A DNA stretch of 64,000 nt, taken from positions 29,183 to 93,182 of the forward strand of contig JAFZBK010000068.1 in the NCBI GenBank assembly GCA_017561825.1, in the 5' to 3' direction. The position numbers and the translations under genes are program-made. The notes beneath the pieces were generated by a model that searched no databases, was not told where the DNA came from, and saw only the letters and a list, made by a program, of their open reading frames with translations. The DNA is from Prevotella sp. GTDB taxonomy: Bacteria; Bacteroidota; Bacteroidia; Bacteroidales; Bacteroidaceae. Below are positions 16,051 through 25,711 of the stretch, piece by piece (the stretch's first letter is position 1; each line of letters starts with the position of its first letter).

Positions 16051-16770
16051 GTGATTCATTTACAAGACATCAACAAAACCTACTTCGGCGCCCAGCCGCT
16101 GCATGTGCTCAAGGGCATCAACCTCGACATTGACAAGGGGGAGTTCGTGAGCATCATGGGAGCCAGCGGCTCTGGGAAGTCCACTTTATTGAATATCTTA
16201 GGAATCCTCGACAACTATGACTCAGGGGAATATACCCTTGCAGGTACGTTGATCAAGGACCTCAGTGAGCGGCGGGCAGCGGAGTACCGCAACAAGATGA
16301 TTGGTTTTATCTTCCAGAGCTTCAACCTCATCTCGTTCAAGACCGCCGTGGAGAATGTAGAGTTGCCATTATTTTATCAGGGGGTGTCCAGAAAGAAGCG
16401 CCATGCGCTTGCCATGGATTACTTGGATCGGCTTGGACTGTTGGACTGGGCCGATCATTACCCCAATGAGTTGTCGGGAGGACAGAAGCAACGTGTAGCC
16501 ATAGCCAGAGCACTCATCACCCATCCGCAGATCATCCTGGCTGATGAGCCTACAGGCGCACTCGACTCGAAGACGTCTGTGGAGGTGATGCAGCTGCTCA
16601 AACAACTGAACAAAGAGGAGGGTATGACCATCGTTGTGGTGACTCACGAGAGTGGCGTGGCGAACGAAACGAACAAGATCGTTCATATCAAGGACGGCAT
16701 CATCGGACAGATCGAGGAGAACCTGAACCATGATGCTTCACCCTTTGGCGTTAACGGCATGATGAAATAA
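16051..16770 (+). CDS. MacB/LolD-type ABC transporter ATPase
   Basis: A 239-residue ATPase: Walker A MGASGSGKSTLLNIL, signature LSGGQKQRVAIARAL, Walker B ILADEPTGALDSKT, and switch His in VVVTHE. This pattern is typical of ATPases that drive MacB-type efflux. It begins with GTG at 16051; no ATG is available in frame before the Walker A region, and an in-frame stop lies at 16027. It is separated by 41 bp from the GntR gene and followed 4 bp later by the first FtsX-type permease. Confidence 0.93.
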   Translation: MIHLQDINKTYFGAQPLHVLKGINLDIDKGEFVSIMGASGSGKSTLLNILGILDNYDSGEYTLAGTLIKDLSERRAAEYRNKMIGFIFQSFNLISFKTAVENVELPLFYQGVSRKKRHALAMDYLDRLGLLDWADHYPNELSGGQKQRVAIARALITHPQIILADEPTGALDSKTSVEVMQLLKQLNKEEGMTIVVVTHESGVANETNKIVHIKDGIIGQIEENLNHDASPFGVNGMMK

Positions 16771-16774
16771 CAAG

Positions 16775-18031
16775 ATGCACGATATAATCACAGAAATATG
16801 GTCAACGGCACGGAGGAACAAACTCCGCACCACGCTAACCGGCTTCGCCGTGGCGTGGGGAATCTTTATGCTCATCGTGCTGTTAGGTGCAGGTAACGGC
16901 CTTATCAATGCCACGATAAAGCAGAACAACGACTTCCTGTCAAACTCGATGGAGGCGTATGGCGGACAGACCTCAAAGCCCTATAATGGACTGAGCGAAG
17001 GACGCTATATCAATCTGGATGAAAAAGACCTTACCACTACCAATGCTGAATTCAAGGATAACGTCGATGAGGTGGGGGCGGTTTACTATATGAATGCCAC
17101 CGTTACCCATGGCGAGAACTATATGAGTATGCAGATAGCGGGTGTGTTTCCCGTTCATACGAAGATCGACAAGCAGACGTTGCTCTATGGTAGGTTCATC
17201 AACGATATTGACCTACGAGAGAAACGCAAGGTGTTGGTCATCAACGACAAGCAAGCCAAGGAACTGGAGCCGAAGGACTACAAGACGCTCATCGGTAAGT
17301 ATGTGAAGGTGGGTAACTTCGCCTTCAAGGTGGTGGGTATTTTTAAGAGTCGTGAAGATGGCTCGAATAATGCCTACTCAGCTTATTCCACCATCAAGAG
17401 CATCTATGGTGCCAACACAGATGCTGTGGGTAATATTGAGTTCACCTTCCATGGATTGAGTACAAAGAAACAGAATGAGGACTTCGAAAAAACTTACCGT
17501 CGTAGATTGAACGCCAACCACCAGGCTCATCCAGACGATGAGCGCAGTATATGGATATGGAACGGCTATACCCAAAACATGCAGATGGAACAGGGTATCG
17601 CCGTCATCAGAACCTTCCTCTGGGTGGTAGGACTCTTTACACTGCTGAGCGGCATCGTAGGTGTTTCGAACATCATGCTCATCACGGTGAAGGAACGTAC
17701 GCATGAGTTTGGCATCCGTAAGGCGATTGGTGCCAAACCCTGGAGTATCCTCAAACTGATTATCATCGAGAGTGTCATCATCACTACCTTCTTCGGTTAT
17801 ATAGGTATGGTATTGGGCGTGGCGGCCAATGAGTATATGGATGCCACACTGGGGCACGATGTCACGGATCTGGGCGTAGTCAAGCTGACGCTCTTTGTGG
17901 ATCCCACAGTAGGAATCGACGTCTGTCTTGAGGCGACAATGGTAATGATTATCGCTGGAACCATTGCAGGACTAATTCCTGCCTTCAAGGCCTCGCGCAT
18001 CCGCCCCATCGAAGCCCTCCGAGCAGATTAA
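16775..18031 (+). CDS. MacB/FtsX-type ABC permease, first
   Basis: A 418-residue permease. One membrane helix near residue 20-45 is followed by a large periplasmic MacB-PCD domain (about 50-270) and three helices in the C-terminal FtsX domain (about 285-410), with the hallmark VGVSNIMLITVKERTHEFGIRKAIGA. It probably pairs with the next permease as a heterodimer powered by the ATPase at 16051, extruding a substrate from the periplasm through the adaptor and TolC protein. Confidence 0.92.
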   Translation: MHDIITEIWSTARRNKLRTTLTGFAVAWGIFMLIVLLGAGNGLINATIKQNNDFLSNSMEAYGGQTSKPYNGLSEGRYINLDEKDLTTTNAEFKDNVDEVGAVYYMNATVTHGENYMSMQIAGVFPVHTKIDKQTLLYGRFINDIDLREKRKVLVINDKQAKELEPKDYKTLIGKYVKVGNFAFKVVGIFKSREDGSNNAYSAYSTIKSIYGANTDAVGNIEFTFHGLSTKKQNEDFEKTYRRRLNANHQAHPDDERSIWIWNGYTQNMQMEQGIAVIRTFLWVVGLFTLLSGIVGVSNIMLITVKERTHEFGIRKAIGAKPWSILKLIIIESVIITTFFGYIGMVLGVAANEYMDATLGHDVTDLGVVKLTLFVDPTVGIDVCLEATMVMIIAGTIAGLIPAFKASRIRPIEALRAD

Positions 18032-18064
18032 TTATGCATTATGAATTATGCATTATGAATTATA
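18030..18064 (+). repeat. ATTATGCATTATGA word array
   Basis: Two copies of ATTATGCATTATGA in tandem fill the spacer between the two permease genes, ending 13 bp before the second start. Confidence 0.65.
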
Positions 18065-18077
18065 AATTTGCATTGAA

Positions 18078-19334
18078 ATGAGAATAGATTTAGATTCATA
18101 TAGAGAAATCCTCGATACACTGACACGCAACAAGGCGCGTTCGTTCCTTACGGGATTTGGCGTCTTCTGGGGTGTGTTCATGCTCATAGGACTGATGGGA
18201 GGCGGAAAAGGACTGAGGGAACAACTCGACAAGACCTTCGAGGGCTTCGCACAGAACACCGTCATCATCGGTGCTCAACAAACCACGAAACCTTACAAGG
18301 GATTCCGTAAGGGGCGTTGGTGGAGCATGGACTATAAGGATATCGACCGTTTGAAGCAGCGGGTGCCGGAACTTGATGTGGTGGTACCTATGCTCTTCTC
18401 GCAATGGGGTGGTAGCAACACGGCTTACTATGGCGACCAGAAGACATCCCCACGAATCCAAGGCACACTTCCCGAACAGGCGAAGGTCATAGGACCCAAG
18501 ATGTACTATGGTCGTTATCTCAATGATATGGACATCCGAGAACATCGTAAGGTGTGTGTGATCGGTAAGAAGATTTATAAGGATCTCTTTAAGGAGGGTG
18601 GCGACCCTTGTGGTAAGAAGATACGTGTTGACTCAACCTACTTTGAGGTGATAGGTGTGGATTACAGTTCAAGTAATAATGTGTCCTTTAACGGACGAGC
18701 TGAAGAGCAGATCACCATGCCGATTACACTGATGCAGGCGTTGTTTAATCGTGGTAACGAGGTTGACTTGATTGCGGCTACTGGTCGTGAGGGGGTGGTG
18801 ATGAGTAAGATCACTGACCGTATCCGTGAGACCATCGCCAGAGCACATTATGTGGATCCTACAGACGAGCAGGGAGCGTTAGTGTTTAATACGGAGCTGA
18901 TATTCCAGATGATAGATAATATGTTCAAGGGGGTTAACTTCCTGATATGGCTGGTGGGCTTGGGAACCTTGCTCGCAGGTGCCATCGGCGTGTCGAACAT
19001 CATGATGGTGACTGTGCGTGAGCGTACCACCGAGATAGGTATTCGCAGAGCCATTGGTGCTACACCCAAGATGATTCTCAGTCAGATTATCTCTGAGAGT
19101 ATCGTACTGACCTTGGTGGCAGGAATGAGTGGCATCCTCTTCGGCGTGATGATTCTGCAGATGCTGGAGTTGGCCAATACCGAGGATGGTATCGTGAACA
19201 CCCACTTCCAAGTGAACTTCTGGACCGCCATCTTTGCTGCCCTTGTGGTGGCTACAGTGGGGGTGCTGGCAGGCTTGGCTCCTGCAGCCCGCGCCATGAG
19301 CATCAAACCGGTAGATGCCATGAGAGATGAATAG
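18078..19334 (+). CDS. MacB/FtsX-type ABC permease, second
   Basis: A 418-residue paralogue of the preceding permease with the same layout: an N-terminal helix (TGFGVFWGVFMLIGLMGGG), a periplasmic domain, and an FtsX domain with IGVSNIMMVTVRERTTEIGIRRAIGA. The equal lengths and adjacency suggest a heterodimer. Divergence in the periplasmic domain probably reflects different contacts with the adaptor. Confidence 0.92.
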   Translation: MRIDLDSYREILDTLTRNKARSFLTGFGVFWGVFMLIGLMGGGKGLREQLDKTFEGFAQNTVIIGAQQTTKPYKGFRKGRWWSMDYKDIDRLKQRVPELDVVVPMLFSQWGGSNTAYYGDQKTSPRIQGTLPEQAKVIGPKMYYGRYLNDMDIREHRKVCVIGKKIYKDLFKEGGDPCGKKIRVDSTYFEVIGVDYSSSNNVSFNGRAEEQITMPITLMQALFNRGNEVDLIAATGREGVVMSKITDRIRETIARAHYVDPTDEQGALVFNTELIFQMIDNMFKGVNFLIWLVGLGTLLAGAIGVSNIMMVTVRERTTEIGIRRAIGATPKMILSQIISESIVLTLVAGMSGILFGVMILQMLELANTEDGIVNTHFQVNFWTAIFAALVVATVGVLAGLAPAARAMSIKPVDAMRDE

Positions 19335-19358
19335 AATAAAATAAAAAATGATATAGTT

Positions 19359-20474
19359 ATGAAGAAGTACAGCAAATTGATTATCGCAGCGATTGTCGCA
19401 CTGATTTTCATTGGAACTTTCGTGTTTCTTTGGCAGAAATCTCAGCCGAAGCCCGTTGTCTATGACGAGTTTACACCCACCACGGCAGATATCGCCAAAA
19501 CAACCATCATTACAGGAAAGATCGAACCCCGTAATGAGGTGAACGTTAAACCGCAGATCTCAGGTATCATCACTGAACTGCTGAAGGAGGCTGGTGACTA
19601 TGTCACAGCAGGGGAGGTGATAGCCAAGGTAAAGGTGATTCCAGACATGAGTCAGCTGAGCAGTGCAGAAATGCGTGTGCGCTTGGCTGTGATTAACCTG
19701 AAACAGGCCCAGACCGACTTCCAGCGCGAGGAGAGTCTCTACAACCAGAAACTGGTATCTGCTGATGAGTATGATAAGGCCAAGCTGGCATTGAACCAAG
19801 CCAAGCAAGAGAAGCTTGCCGCTGATGATGCCTTGGCTGTTGTTCGCGATGGCGTTTCCAAGAGTAATGCCAAGGCCAGTTCCACATTGGTGCGTTCCAC
19901 CATCTCTGGTGTCATCCTGGATATTCCTGTCAAGGTGGGAAACAGTGTGATTCTGAGCAATACATTCAATGATGGTACGACCATTGCCAGCGTGGCAAAC
20001 ATGAACGACCTGATTTTCCGTGGTAATATCGACGAGACGGAGGTAGGACAGCTGGTATCGGGAATGCCGATGAAGATCACGATTGGTGCGCTTCAGGACC
20101 TTACCTTTGATGCTTCCTTGGAATATGTCTCACCCAAGGCGGTGGAGAGTAACGGTGCCAACCAGTTTGAGATCAAGGCTGCTGTACGTGTTCTGAAGGG
20201 AAGTAAGATTCGCTCTGGCTACAGTGCCACGGCAGAGATTGAGCTGGCTCGTGCCACCAAGGCTCTTTCTGTTCCTGAAAGTGCCATTGAGTTTAGTGGT
20301 GACTCTACCTTTGTGTATGTCATCAAGGAGAATGGAAAAGAGAAGACCTACGAGCGCAAGCAAGTGGTAACGGGTTTGAGTGATGGCGTGAACATCGAGA
20401 TCAAGTCGGGCATCACCCTAAAGGATAAGGTGCGCGGTCCGAAGGTGGTGACAGATGAAATCGATAATGAATAA
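19359..20474 (+). CDS. Efflux periplasmic adaptor (MacA/HlyD type)
   Basis: A 371-residue membrane-fusion protein. The N-terminal anchor or signal is residues about 7-25. A biotinyl-lipoyl-like half motif (NVKPQISGIITELLKEAGDYVTAGEVIAKV) precedes a coiled-coil hairpin (about 88-155), then the second lipoyl half and beta-barrel domains (GVILDIPVKVGNSV, MKITIGALQDLTFDASLEYVSP). It should bridge the inner-membrane permeases and the TolC-like channel. It begins 24 bp after the second permease and ends 11 bp before the TolC gene. Confidence 0.92.
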   Translation: MKKYSKLIIAAIVALIFIGTFVFLWQKSQPKPVVYDEFTPTTADIAKTTIITGKIEPRNEVNVKPQISGIITELLKEAGDYVTAGEVIAKVKVIPDMSQLSSAEMRVRLAVINLKQAQTDFQREESLYNQKLVSADEYDKAKLALNQAKQEKLAADDALAVVRDGVSKSNAKASSTLVRSTISGVILDIPVKVGNSVILSNTFNDGTTIASVANMNDLIFRGNIDETEVGQLVSGMPMKITIGALQDLTFDASLEYVSPKAVESNGANQFEIKAAVRVLKGSKIRSGYSATAEIELARATKALSVPESAIEFSGDSTFVYVIKENGKEKTYERKQVVTGLSDGVNIEIKSGITLKDKVRGPKVVTDEIDNE

Positions 20475-20485
20475 TAATCATTAAG

Positions 20486-21835
20486 ATGAAGAAGATGAAT
20501 ACCTTGATCAATAGGTTGATGTGCAGTGCCGTATTACTGCCCTTCACCGTCTTCGCTTCGGCGCAGCAGCCGTGGACACTTCGGCAATGTATCGACTATG
20601 CCTTGGAGCATAATATCCAGGTAAAGCAGCAGGATGTAAACCGTCTGCAGCGCGAACTGGATGTAAGCACGGCAAAGAACAGTCGTTTGCCCGACTTATC
20701 CGCCTCTGCCTCCGAGAATTTCTCGTTCGGTCGTGGACTGACTGCCCAGAACACCTATACAAATACGAACACCAGTAGTACCTCGTTCGGTCTGAACACC
20801 AGTGTACCCTTGTTTACTGGATACCGCATCCCAAGAACCTTGGAACTGCAGAAGCTGAACCTTGAAGCAGCCACTGCTGATTTAGAGAAAGCAAAGAACG
20901 ATATCCGCATGCAGGTGGCACAGGCTTATGTGCAGATCCTCTATAACATGGAACTGTGCGATGTGGCCAAACGGCAGATCAGTATCGATTCCATGCATGT
21001 GCACCGTCTTACGGAGATGATGCGAAACGGGAAGGCGAGTGGTACGGAAGTGGCTCAGCAAGAGGCTTCGCTGGCACAAAGTCGTCTTACGGCCACACAG
21101 GCAGACAACGACTACCGCTTGTCGCTGCTTACGCTCAGTCAGTTGCTTGAACTCCCCTCACCTGAGTCCTTCACGATTTCAAGGGATGTGGCAGTACCCG
21201 AGATCCTTCCTTCCATGGATCTCATCTCTCCTGATGCCATCTATCAGGAGGCTTTGATGATCAAGCCTGAGATCCAGGCCGAGCAGTATCGCTTGGAAGG
21301 AACGTTGAAGAGTATCGATATTGCCAAGAGTGCTAAGTTGCCCAACCTCTCTTTTCAGGCAGGACTCGGTTCCAACTACTATAAGACGAGTGGTTATCCC
21401 AGTGATGGCTTCTTCAAGCAGTTGAACAACAACTTCAGTCAGTATATCGGTCTGAGCCTGAGTGTTCCCATCTTCAATCGTTATGAGACCCGTAACAATA
21501 TCAAAAGTGCGCAGCTGAACCGGTATAACCAGCAGTTGCAACTGGATAATGTGAAGAAGGGATTGTACAAGGAGATCCAGCAGGCATATTATAATGCGGT
21601 AGCTGCGCAGGCCAAATACGAGAGCAGTGCTGAGGCCAAGCGCAGTCAGGATGAGGCTTTTCGTCTGATGTCAGCCAAGTATGAGTATGGCAAGGCGAAC
21701 ATCACGGAGTTCAACGAGGCGAAAAACAACCTGATGAAAGCGGAGAGCGACTTGGTGCGGGCTAAATATGAATACCTGTACCAACGTGCGCTGACCGATT
21801 TCTACAGGGGTAGGGAACTGAGTTTCAATGACTGA
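20486..21835 (+). CDS. TolC-family outer-membrane efflux protein
   Basis: A 449-residue outer-membrane channel. The signal peptide probably ends FASA, leaving mature N-terminal QQPWTLRQCIDYALEHNIQ. Two OEP repeats of long helices and beta-strands follow (about 25-225 and 240-445), with landmarks LNTSVPLFTGYR and LSVPIFNRYETRNNIKSAQL. It completes the ATPase, two-permease, adaptor and TolC efflux set. Its 3' end overlaps the convergent GH53 gene by 11 bp. Confidence 0.92.
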   Translation: MKKMNTLINRLMCSAVLLPFTVFASAQQPWTLRQCIDYALEHNIQVKQQDVNRLQRELDVSTAKNSRLPDLSASASENFSFGRGLTAQNTYTNTNTSSTSFGLNTSVPLFTGYRIPRTLELQKLNLEAATADLEKAKNDIRMQVAQAYVQILYNMELCDVAKRQISIDSMHVHRLTEMMRNGKASGTEVAQQEASLAQSRLTATQADNDYRLSLLTLSQLLELPSPESFTISRDVAVPEILPSMDLISPDAIYQEALMIKPEIQAEQYRLEGTLKSIDIAKSAKLPNLSFQAGLGSNYYKTSGYPSDGFFKQLNNNFSQYIGLSLSVPIFNRYETRNNIKSAQLNRYNQQLQLDNVKKGLYKEIQQAYYNAVAAQAKYESSAEAKRSQDEAFRLMSAKYEYGKANITEFNEAKNNLMKAESDLVRAKYEYLYQRALTDFYRGRELSFND

Positions 21836-23081
21836 TTGTCTTTCGCTTCCCTATGATGTACATCCCTTTGGGTAGCGATGCTGTACTTCCGTTGTTGCTG
21901 ACCAGCATCCCCTCCATGGAATAGACATTGTTCAAGGCGGCAATAGCAGGTGTCTCAATCATAGACACACTGGTATTGTCGCCTAAAAAGTTCTTTAACT
22001 CATAGAAGGCGGCATAGGGCTTGCCTGTCTCGTGGTTATACAAGGCGGCATTCCACCAGCCGTAGGTCACGTTCTTGTTCCCATTATCTTCGGGCCACCA
22101 CCAGAACAATCCTTTCACAGACTCGTGCTTGTTGAGCAACGTGATGAGATCAGCGGTGAATTGCCGTTGTCCTTCTTCCGTATAGGGGTATGTCTTGGTA
22201 TAGTCGAACGAGTTCCCGATGGGCCATGCGTAACTATAGCCTGCCTCCACAATCATGATCTCTTTGCCGTACTGCTTCCCCTCAATGGTGTTCAGTGCCG
22301 TTTCAAGGGATTTCATATCACCGTGGTAGTCGGGGTAATAACTCAGTCCGATGATGTCATAGTCAACAGCGGCATTCTTCATCCTGTCAAAGAAATCCGT
22401 CAGGACACTGGGTTTAGGGGTTTGTTCGCTGTGAAGGATAATCCGAGCTTGCGGACATTCCTCGCGACACGCTTTCCCTGCTTGCTTGAGGAGGGTGATG
22501 AAACGGGTCCAGTTAGCCTCAGGGGAATTTATGTAGCAGCGGTTTGCCTGGTTGTTCTTAGCCTCGGCTTCTGTTCCCCAAAGCATACCAAAGGAAATCT
22601 CATTACCCGTCTGAATCATGTCAGGTGTGGCTCCTGCCTCTTTCATCTGTCGAAGACACTCTTTGGTGTATTCGTAGATCTTCACGTATAGCTCCTCGTT
22701 GGAGAGGGCTTTCCACGCATCGGGTGTCCACTGCTTGGCAGGATCTGCCCAGGTGTCGCTGTAGTGGAAGTCGAGCATCAGTTGCATTCCCGCATCCTTG
22801 ATACGCTTGCCAAACTGCTTCACATACTCGAGATCCTGACACACGGCCTTGTCTTTGTCTTTGGATGGATCGACAAACAAACGGACACGCATGGCATTCA
22901 GTCCTTCCTGCTTGAAGAAGGCGAGCACATCGCTGACAGCATTACCCGCAGCATCTCTATAAACTACCCCCGCCTCCTCGTATTTCGGGAGCATGGAGAT
23001 GTCACCCCCCACGTATTTCTGTGCCTGCAGACTAATGCTGCAGGTCAGCAGAATACCTAAACAGAATCCTCTCCACTTCAT
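21825..23081 (-). CDS. Arabinogalactan endo-beta-1,4-galactanase (GH53)
   Basis: A 418-residue secreted glycosidase cutting beta-1,4-galactan. The signal peptide ends LQA with Gln21 next. GH53 landmarks are AMRVRLFVDP, LMLDFHYSDTWADP, the acid/base Glu161 in TGNEISFG and the nucleophile Glu279 in IMIVEAGYSY, then GLFWWWPEDNG. The last about 35 residues (VYSMEGMLVS..., SLPKGMYIIGKR) are a tail shared in style with the two upstream amylases. It is the last gene of the amylase operon, 28 bp behind the second gene, a pairing of pectic galactan and starch enzymes. Confidence 0.93.
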   Translation of the reverse strand: MKWRGFCLGILLTCSISLQAQKYVGGDISMLPKYEEAGVVYRDAAGNAVSDVLAFFKQEGLNAMRVRLFVDPSKDKDKAVCQDLEYVKQFGKRIKDAGMQLMLDFHYSDTWADPAKQWTPDAWKALSNEELYVKIYEYTKECLRQMKEAGATPDMIQTGNEISFGMLWGTEAEAKNNQANRCYINSPEANWTRFITLLKQAGKACREECPQARIILHSEQTPKPSVLTDFFDRMKNAAVDYDIIGLSYYPDYHGDMKSLETALNTIEGKQYGKEIMIVEAGYSYAWPIGNSFDYTKTYPYTEEGQRQFTADLITLLNKHESVKGLFWWWPEDNGNKNVTYGWWNAALYNHETGKPYAAFYELKNFLGDNTSVSMIETPAIAALNNVYSMEGMLVSNNGSTASLPKGMYIIGKRKTISH

Positions 23082-23115
23082 ATATCTCTCATCTTTAATC
23101 TCTCATCTCTCATCT
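23082..23115 (-). repeat. GATGAGA word array before the GH53 gene
   Basis: On the coding strand GATGAGA, GATGAGA and GATGAGAGA words (with ATTAAA between) run from the preceding amylase stop to within 3 bp of the GH53 ATG. Confidence 0.65.
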
Positions 23116-25701
23116 AACCACTTTCTTGCCATTCACGATATAGATGCCCTTGGGCAGATTGGATGGAAGGTCCGTGGAAACACGACGACCATCAATGGTG
23201 TAGATAGCGATGGTGGGACGTTCTGCAACGTTTGACACAATCTCGACAGATGTGGCCACACCCTCGTAGTCGAACAAGGCACCTTTGAGTGTGGCACTCG
23301 ATGTGGCATTCTTGGTGAAGAATCCACGGTAAGGTGCTATCTGCACACCTTCATCCTTTCCAACCTCCACGAACTGGTTGTTGTAATCATAGCAGATGGT
23401 AGCATCGTTACTTATGATAGTCTGATCTTTATCACAGCCGATGAATGAGAAATCACCAACGGTGGCAGTCTGCGCCTCACCTTCTTGCAAGCCTTTCTGA
23501 GCAAATTTGTAGAATGATTTGCCTGTCTCGTCAGCGATAAAGATATAGGGCTTGAAGGCCTCCACTTGGTCAACAGAGCTAAAATGCAGGTAGCCGTTCA
23601 TGTAACCGCTCAGTTCGTACATGCGACCGCTGAGTGATTCTGTTTCTTCCTCGTTGAGGCTGAACGGCAGACAAACGGTGGTGCGTACTCCTGCAGTGAA
23701 ATCACGGTTGAACAGCTGTGCATAACGGGCATTCGCTTCGCTTTGGGTAATAGTCTCTACAGGACCGTCAGCATTGTAATAGGTAGCATTCACGAACTCT
23801 AAATCTTCTGTCTGTTTCCCATTGTTGCCACTGTTGAAGATGATGGTTGTCGGGGTGCTTGCATTTGCTGTAGCCTTCCAGCGATAAACATCATGGCCAC
23901 TGTCCGACTGACCAACCTTTTCAATTATTACACCTGGCCAATCGCCTGTTACGCTAATACTGTTGTCATTATCTATTTTAATAAAAGCATAAGCATACAC
24001 GTTGTCCCAGTTACCTGTATTCTCAAAGTAAGCATAGGTTCCTTCCTGAGGCGTAGCACATGCAGGCAGGTCTTGATAGACATAGTCGATATACTCACTG
24101 GTAACGTTCGTATAATTCCCTCCGCCAGTATAAGTGAAGAACTGGTCACCCACAAGATCCATGATGTCTTCCGTCTGATTACCATCACCTCCGTTTCCGT
24201 TATTCAGAATGGCATTGAGTTTGATGGCATCGTAGGTACGGTAGTACCATGTCTTGCCGTTCACGATCTTGGTTTTGAAGTTGCTTACTTTATCACCAGG
24301 CCATGCAGTGGTCAACGGGTCACCACCTTTCCAGGTATAGAGGTGGGCATTGGTCTGTGCAGGGTCAGTATCCACATAGATGGTAATACCACCGCCAGTC
24401 ACATCTGTCTCGATGAGGTCATCGGGTAGGGTGAGCCCCTTACTCATGTAGAAAGCGAAGTTGGGGTTGGCAGCATCACCACTTACCACCAACTGATAGT
24501 TCTCTTCGAGATGCTTGTCCAGATACTCATTGCCAACTACATATCCACAAATAACGAGGACTTTCCCTTTGGTGCCTTCAGTCTCGATGACGCGGCCACC
24601 ATTCACATTCTCCCAGTCCCAAGTGTTACTCTGGTTGGTGATGCCGGCAGCCTTGCGTGCCAGAATCATTTTCTTCAGTTGGGGTTTGTAGTGCTTCCAA
24701 TGGGTAAGGAAGATGCAGGGAGTACCTGGTAAGCCCAGAATGAGTGCATTGGCCGCCAGAACATTACTGCTGAGACGGTTGGCATCGCGGTAGGTGTCAT
24801 GGTTGTCAACAAAGGTTACCGACCAGCGACGATAATCTTCCACGCCAATGAGTCCTTTATCGGCCAATCCGTTCCAGTTGCCATTGCCGAACACATCGTT
24901 GATGATGAATTTCAGAGGGAAATCGAAGGCGGCTGACTTACCATTACCATAGTCGTATTCAGCTGTCTTGTTGATCCATGCACTTGTATTACCGTAGCCA
25001 TCCCAAAACTCGCCTACAGAGAACTTTGGCTTGGCCGTAGCGTTGTACAATCCTGTATAGTAGCCATTGTATCCTTTCACCATGTCATAGCGGAACCCGG
25101 CATAGCCCAAGTCGTTGAGCAGGAAGTCGAGATACCATTCCACGTTCTGCTGAACGTTCTCACTGGTATGGTCCAGATCGCGGGTACCGTCGAAGTTATC
25201 TCCCGTATCCAAGTTACCTGTGGGCGCATAGCCGTTGTTGGCGGCCTCGTCGTTACTGCAGATATCAGCTAACGACCAGGTGAGCGTATGTCCATCCCAT
25301 GTTTCCTCAGCGAAATCGCACCAGTCTTCAACACCTGCTTTGTGATTGATGACCACGTCTTCGATGATGCCCACATTCTTACTCTTGAACGTGTTGATCA
25401 TGCTGCGCAGTTCATCCTCGGTTCCAAACGTACCGTTATGGTCGAACCACCAGATAGGCATGTAGCCCATCCCTCTACCTGGTCCGCAGTTACCCGAATT
25501 GGGCACCCAGATCAGGTCGAATATCTGTGCCAGCTCATCAGCCTGCTGTTCAAGCTTGGTCCATTTCGTATCAGAGTAAGAGTCCCAGTAAAACCCTTGC
25601 AGCATCACGCCGCCATAGTTTGCAGGCCAACAGCCCTGTGCCATGCTTAGCATGGAGAACAACAGGGCTGCTATTGTAGTAAACAGTTTCTTTATATCCA
25701 T
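23110..25701 (-). CDS. Secreted alpha-amylase (GH13) with two starch-binding-like modules
   Basis: 863 residues. The signal peptide ends at about 21 (SMA before Gln22). The GH13 barrel spans about 28-430 with nucleophile Asp206 (GFRYDMVKG), acid/base Glu231 (SVGEFWDG) and Asp302 (FVDNHDT). Two modules of CBM26 type follow (about 438-533 and 553-645), with ITIYVDTD, WYYRTYD and TIIFNSGNNGKQTEDL. A C-terminal beta domain leads to the tail TIDGRRVSTDL...LPKGIYIVNGKKVV. It should hydrolyse starch outside the cell. It follows the first amylase gene by 10 bp and precedes GH53 by 28 bp. Confidence 0.93.
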   Translation of the reverse strand: MDIKKLFTTIAALLFSMLSMAQGCWPANYGGVMLQGFYWDSYSDTKWTKLEQQADELAQIFDLIWVPNSGNCGPGRGMGYMPIWWFDHNGTFGTEDELRSMINTFKSKNVGIIEDVVINHKAGVEDWCDFAEETWDGHTLTWSLADICSNDEAANNGYAPTGNLDTGDNFDGTRDLDHTSENVQQNVEWYLDFLLNDLGYAGFRYDMVKGYNGYYTGLYNATAKPKFSVGEFWDGYGNTSAWINKTAEYDYGNGKSAAFDFPLKFIINDVFGNGNWNGLADKGLIGVEDYRRWSVTFVDNHDTYRDANRLSSNVLAANALILGLPGTPCIFLTHWKHYKPQLKKMILARKAAGITNQSNTWDWENVNGGRVIETEGTKGKVLVICGYVVGNEYLDKHLEENYQLVVSGDAANPNFAFYMSKGLTLPDDLIETDVTGGGITIYVDTDPAQTNAHLYTWKGGDPLTTAWPGDKVSNFKTKIVNGKTWYYRTYDAIKLNAILNNGNGGDGNQTEDIMDLVGDQFFTYTGGGNYTNVTSEYIDYVYQDLPACATPQEGTYAYFENTGNWDNVYAYAFIKIDNDNSISVTGDWPGVIIEKVGQSDSGHDVYRWKATANASTPTTIIFNSGNNGKQTEDLEFVNATYYNADGPVETITQSEANARYAQLFNRDFTAGVRTTVCLPFSLNEEETESLSGRMYELSGYMNGYLHFSSVDQVEAFKPYIFIADETGKSFYKFAQKGLQEGEAQTATVGDFSFIGCDKDQTIISNDATICYDYNNQFVEVGKDEGVQIAPYRGFFTKNATSSATLKGALFDYEGVATSVEIVSNVAERPTIAIYTIDGRRVSTDLPSNLPKGIYIVNGKKVVR

Positions 25702-25711
25702 TCTTTCCCTA

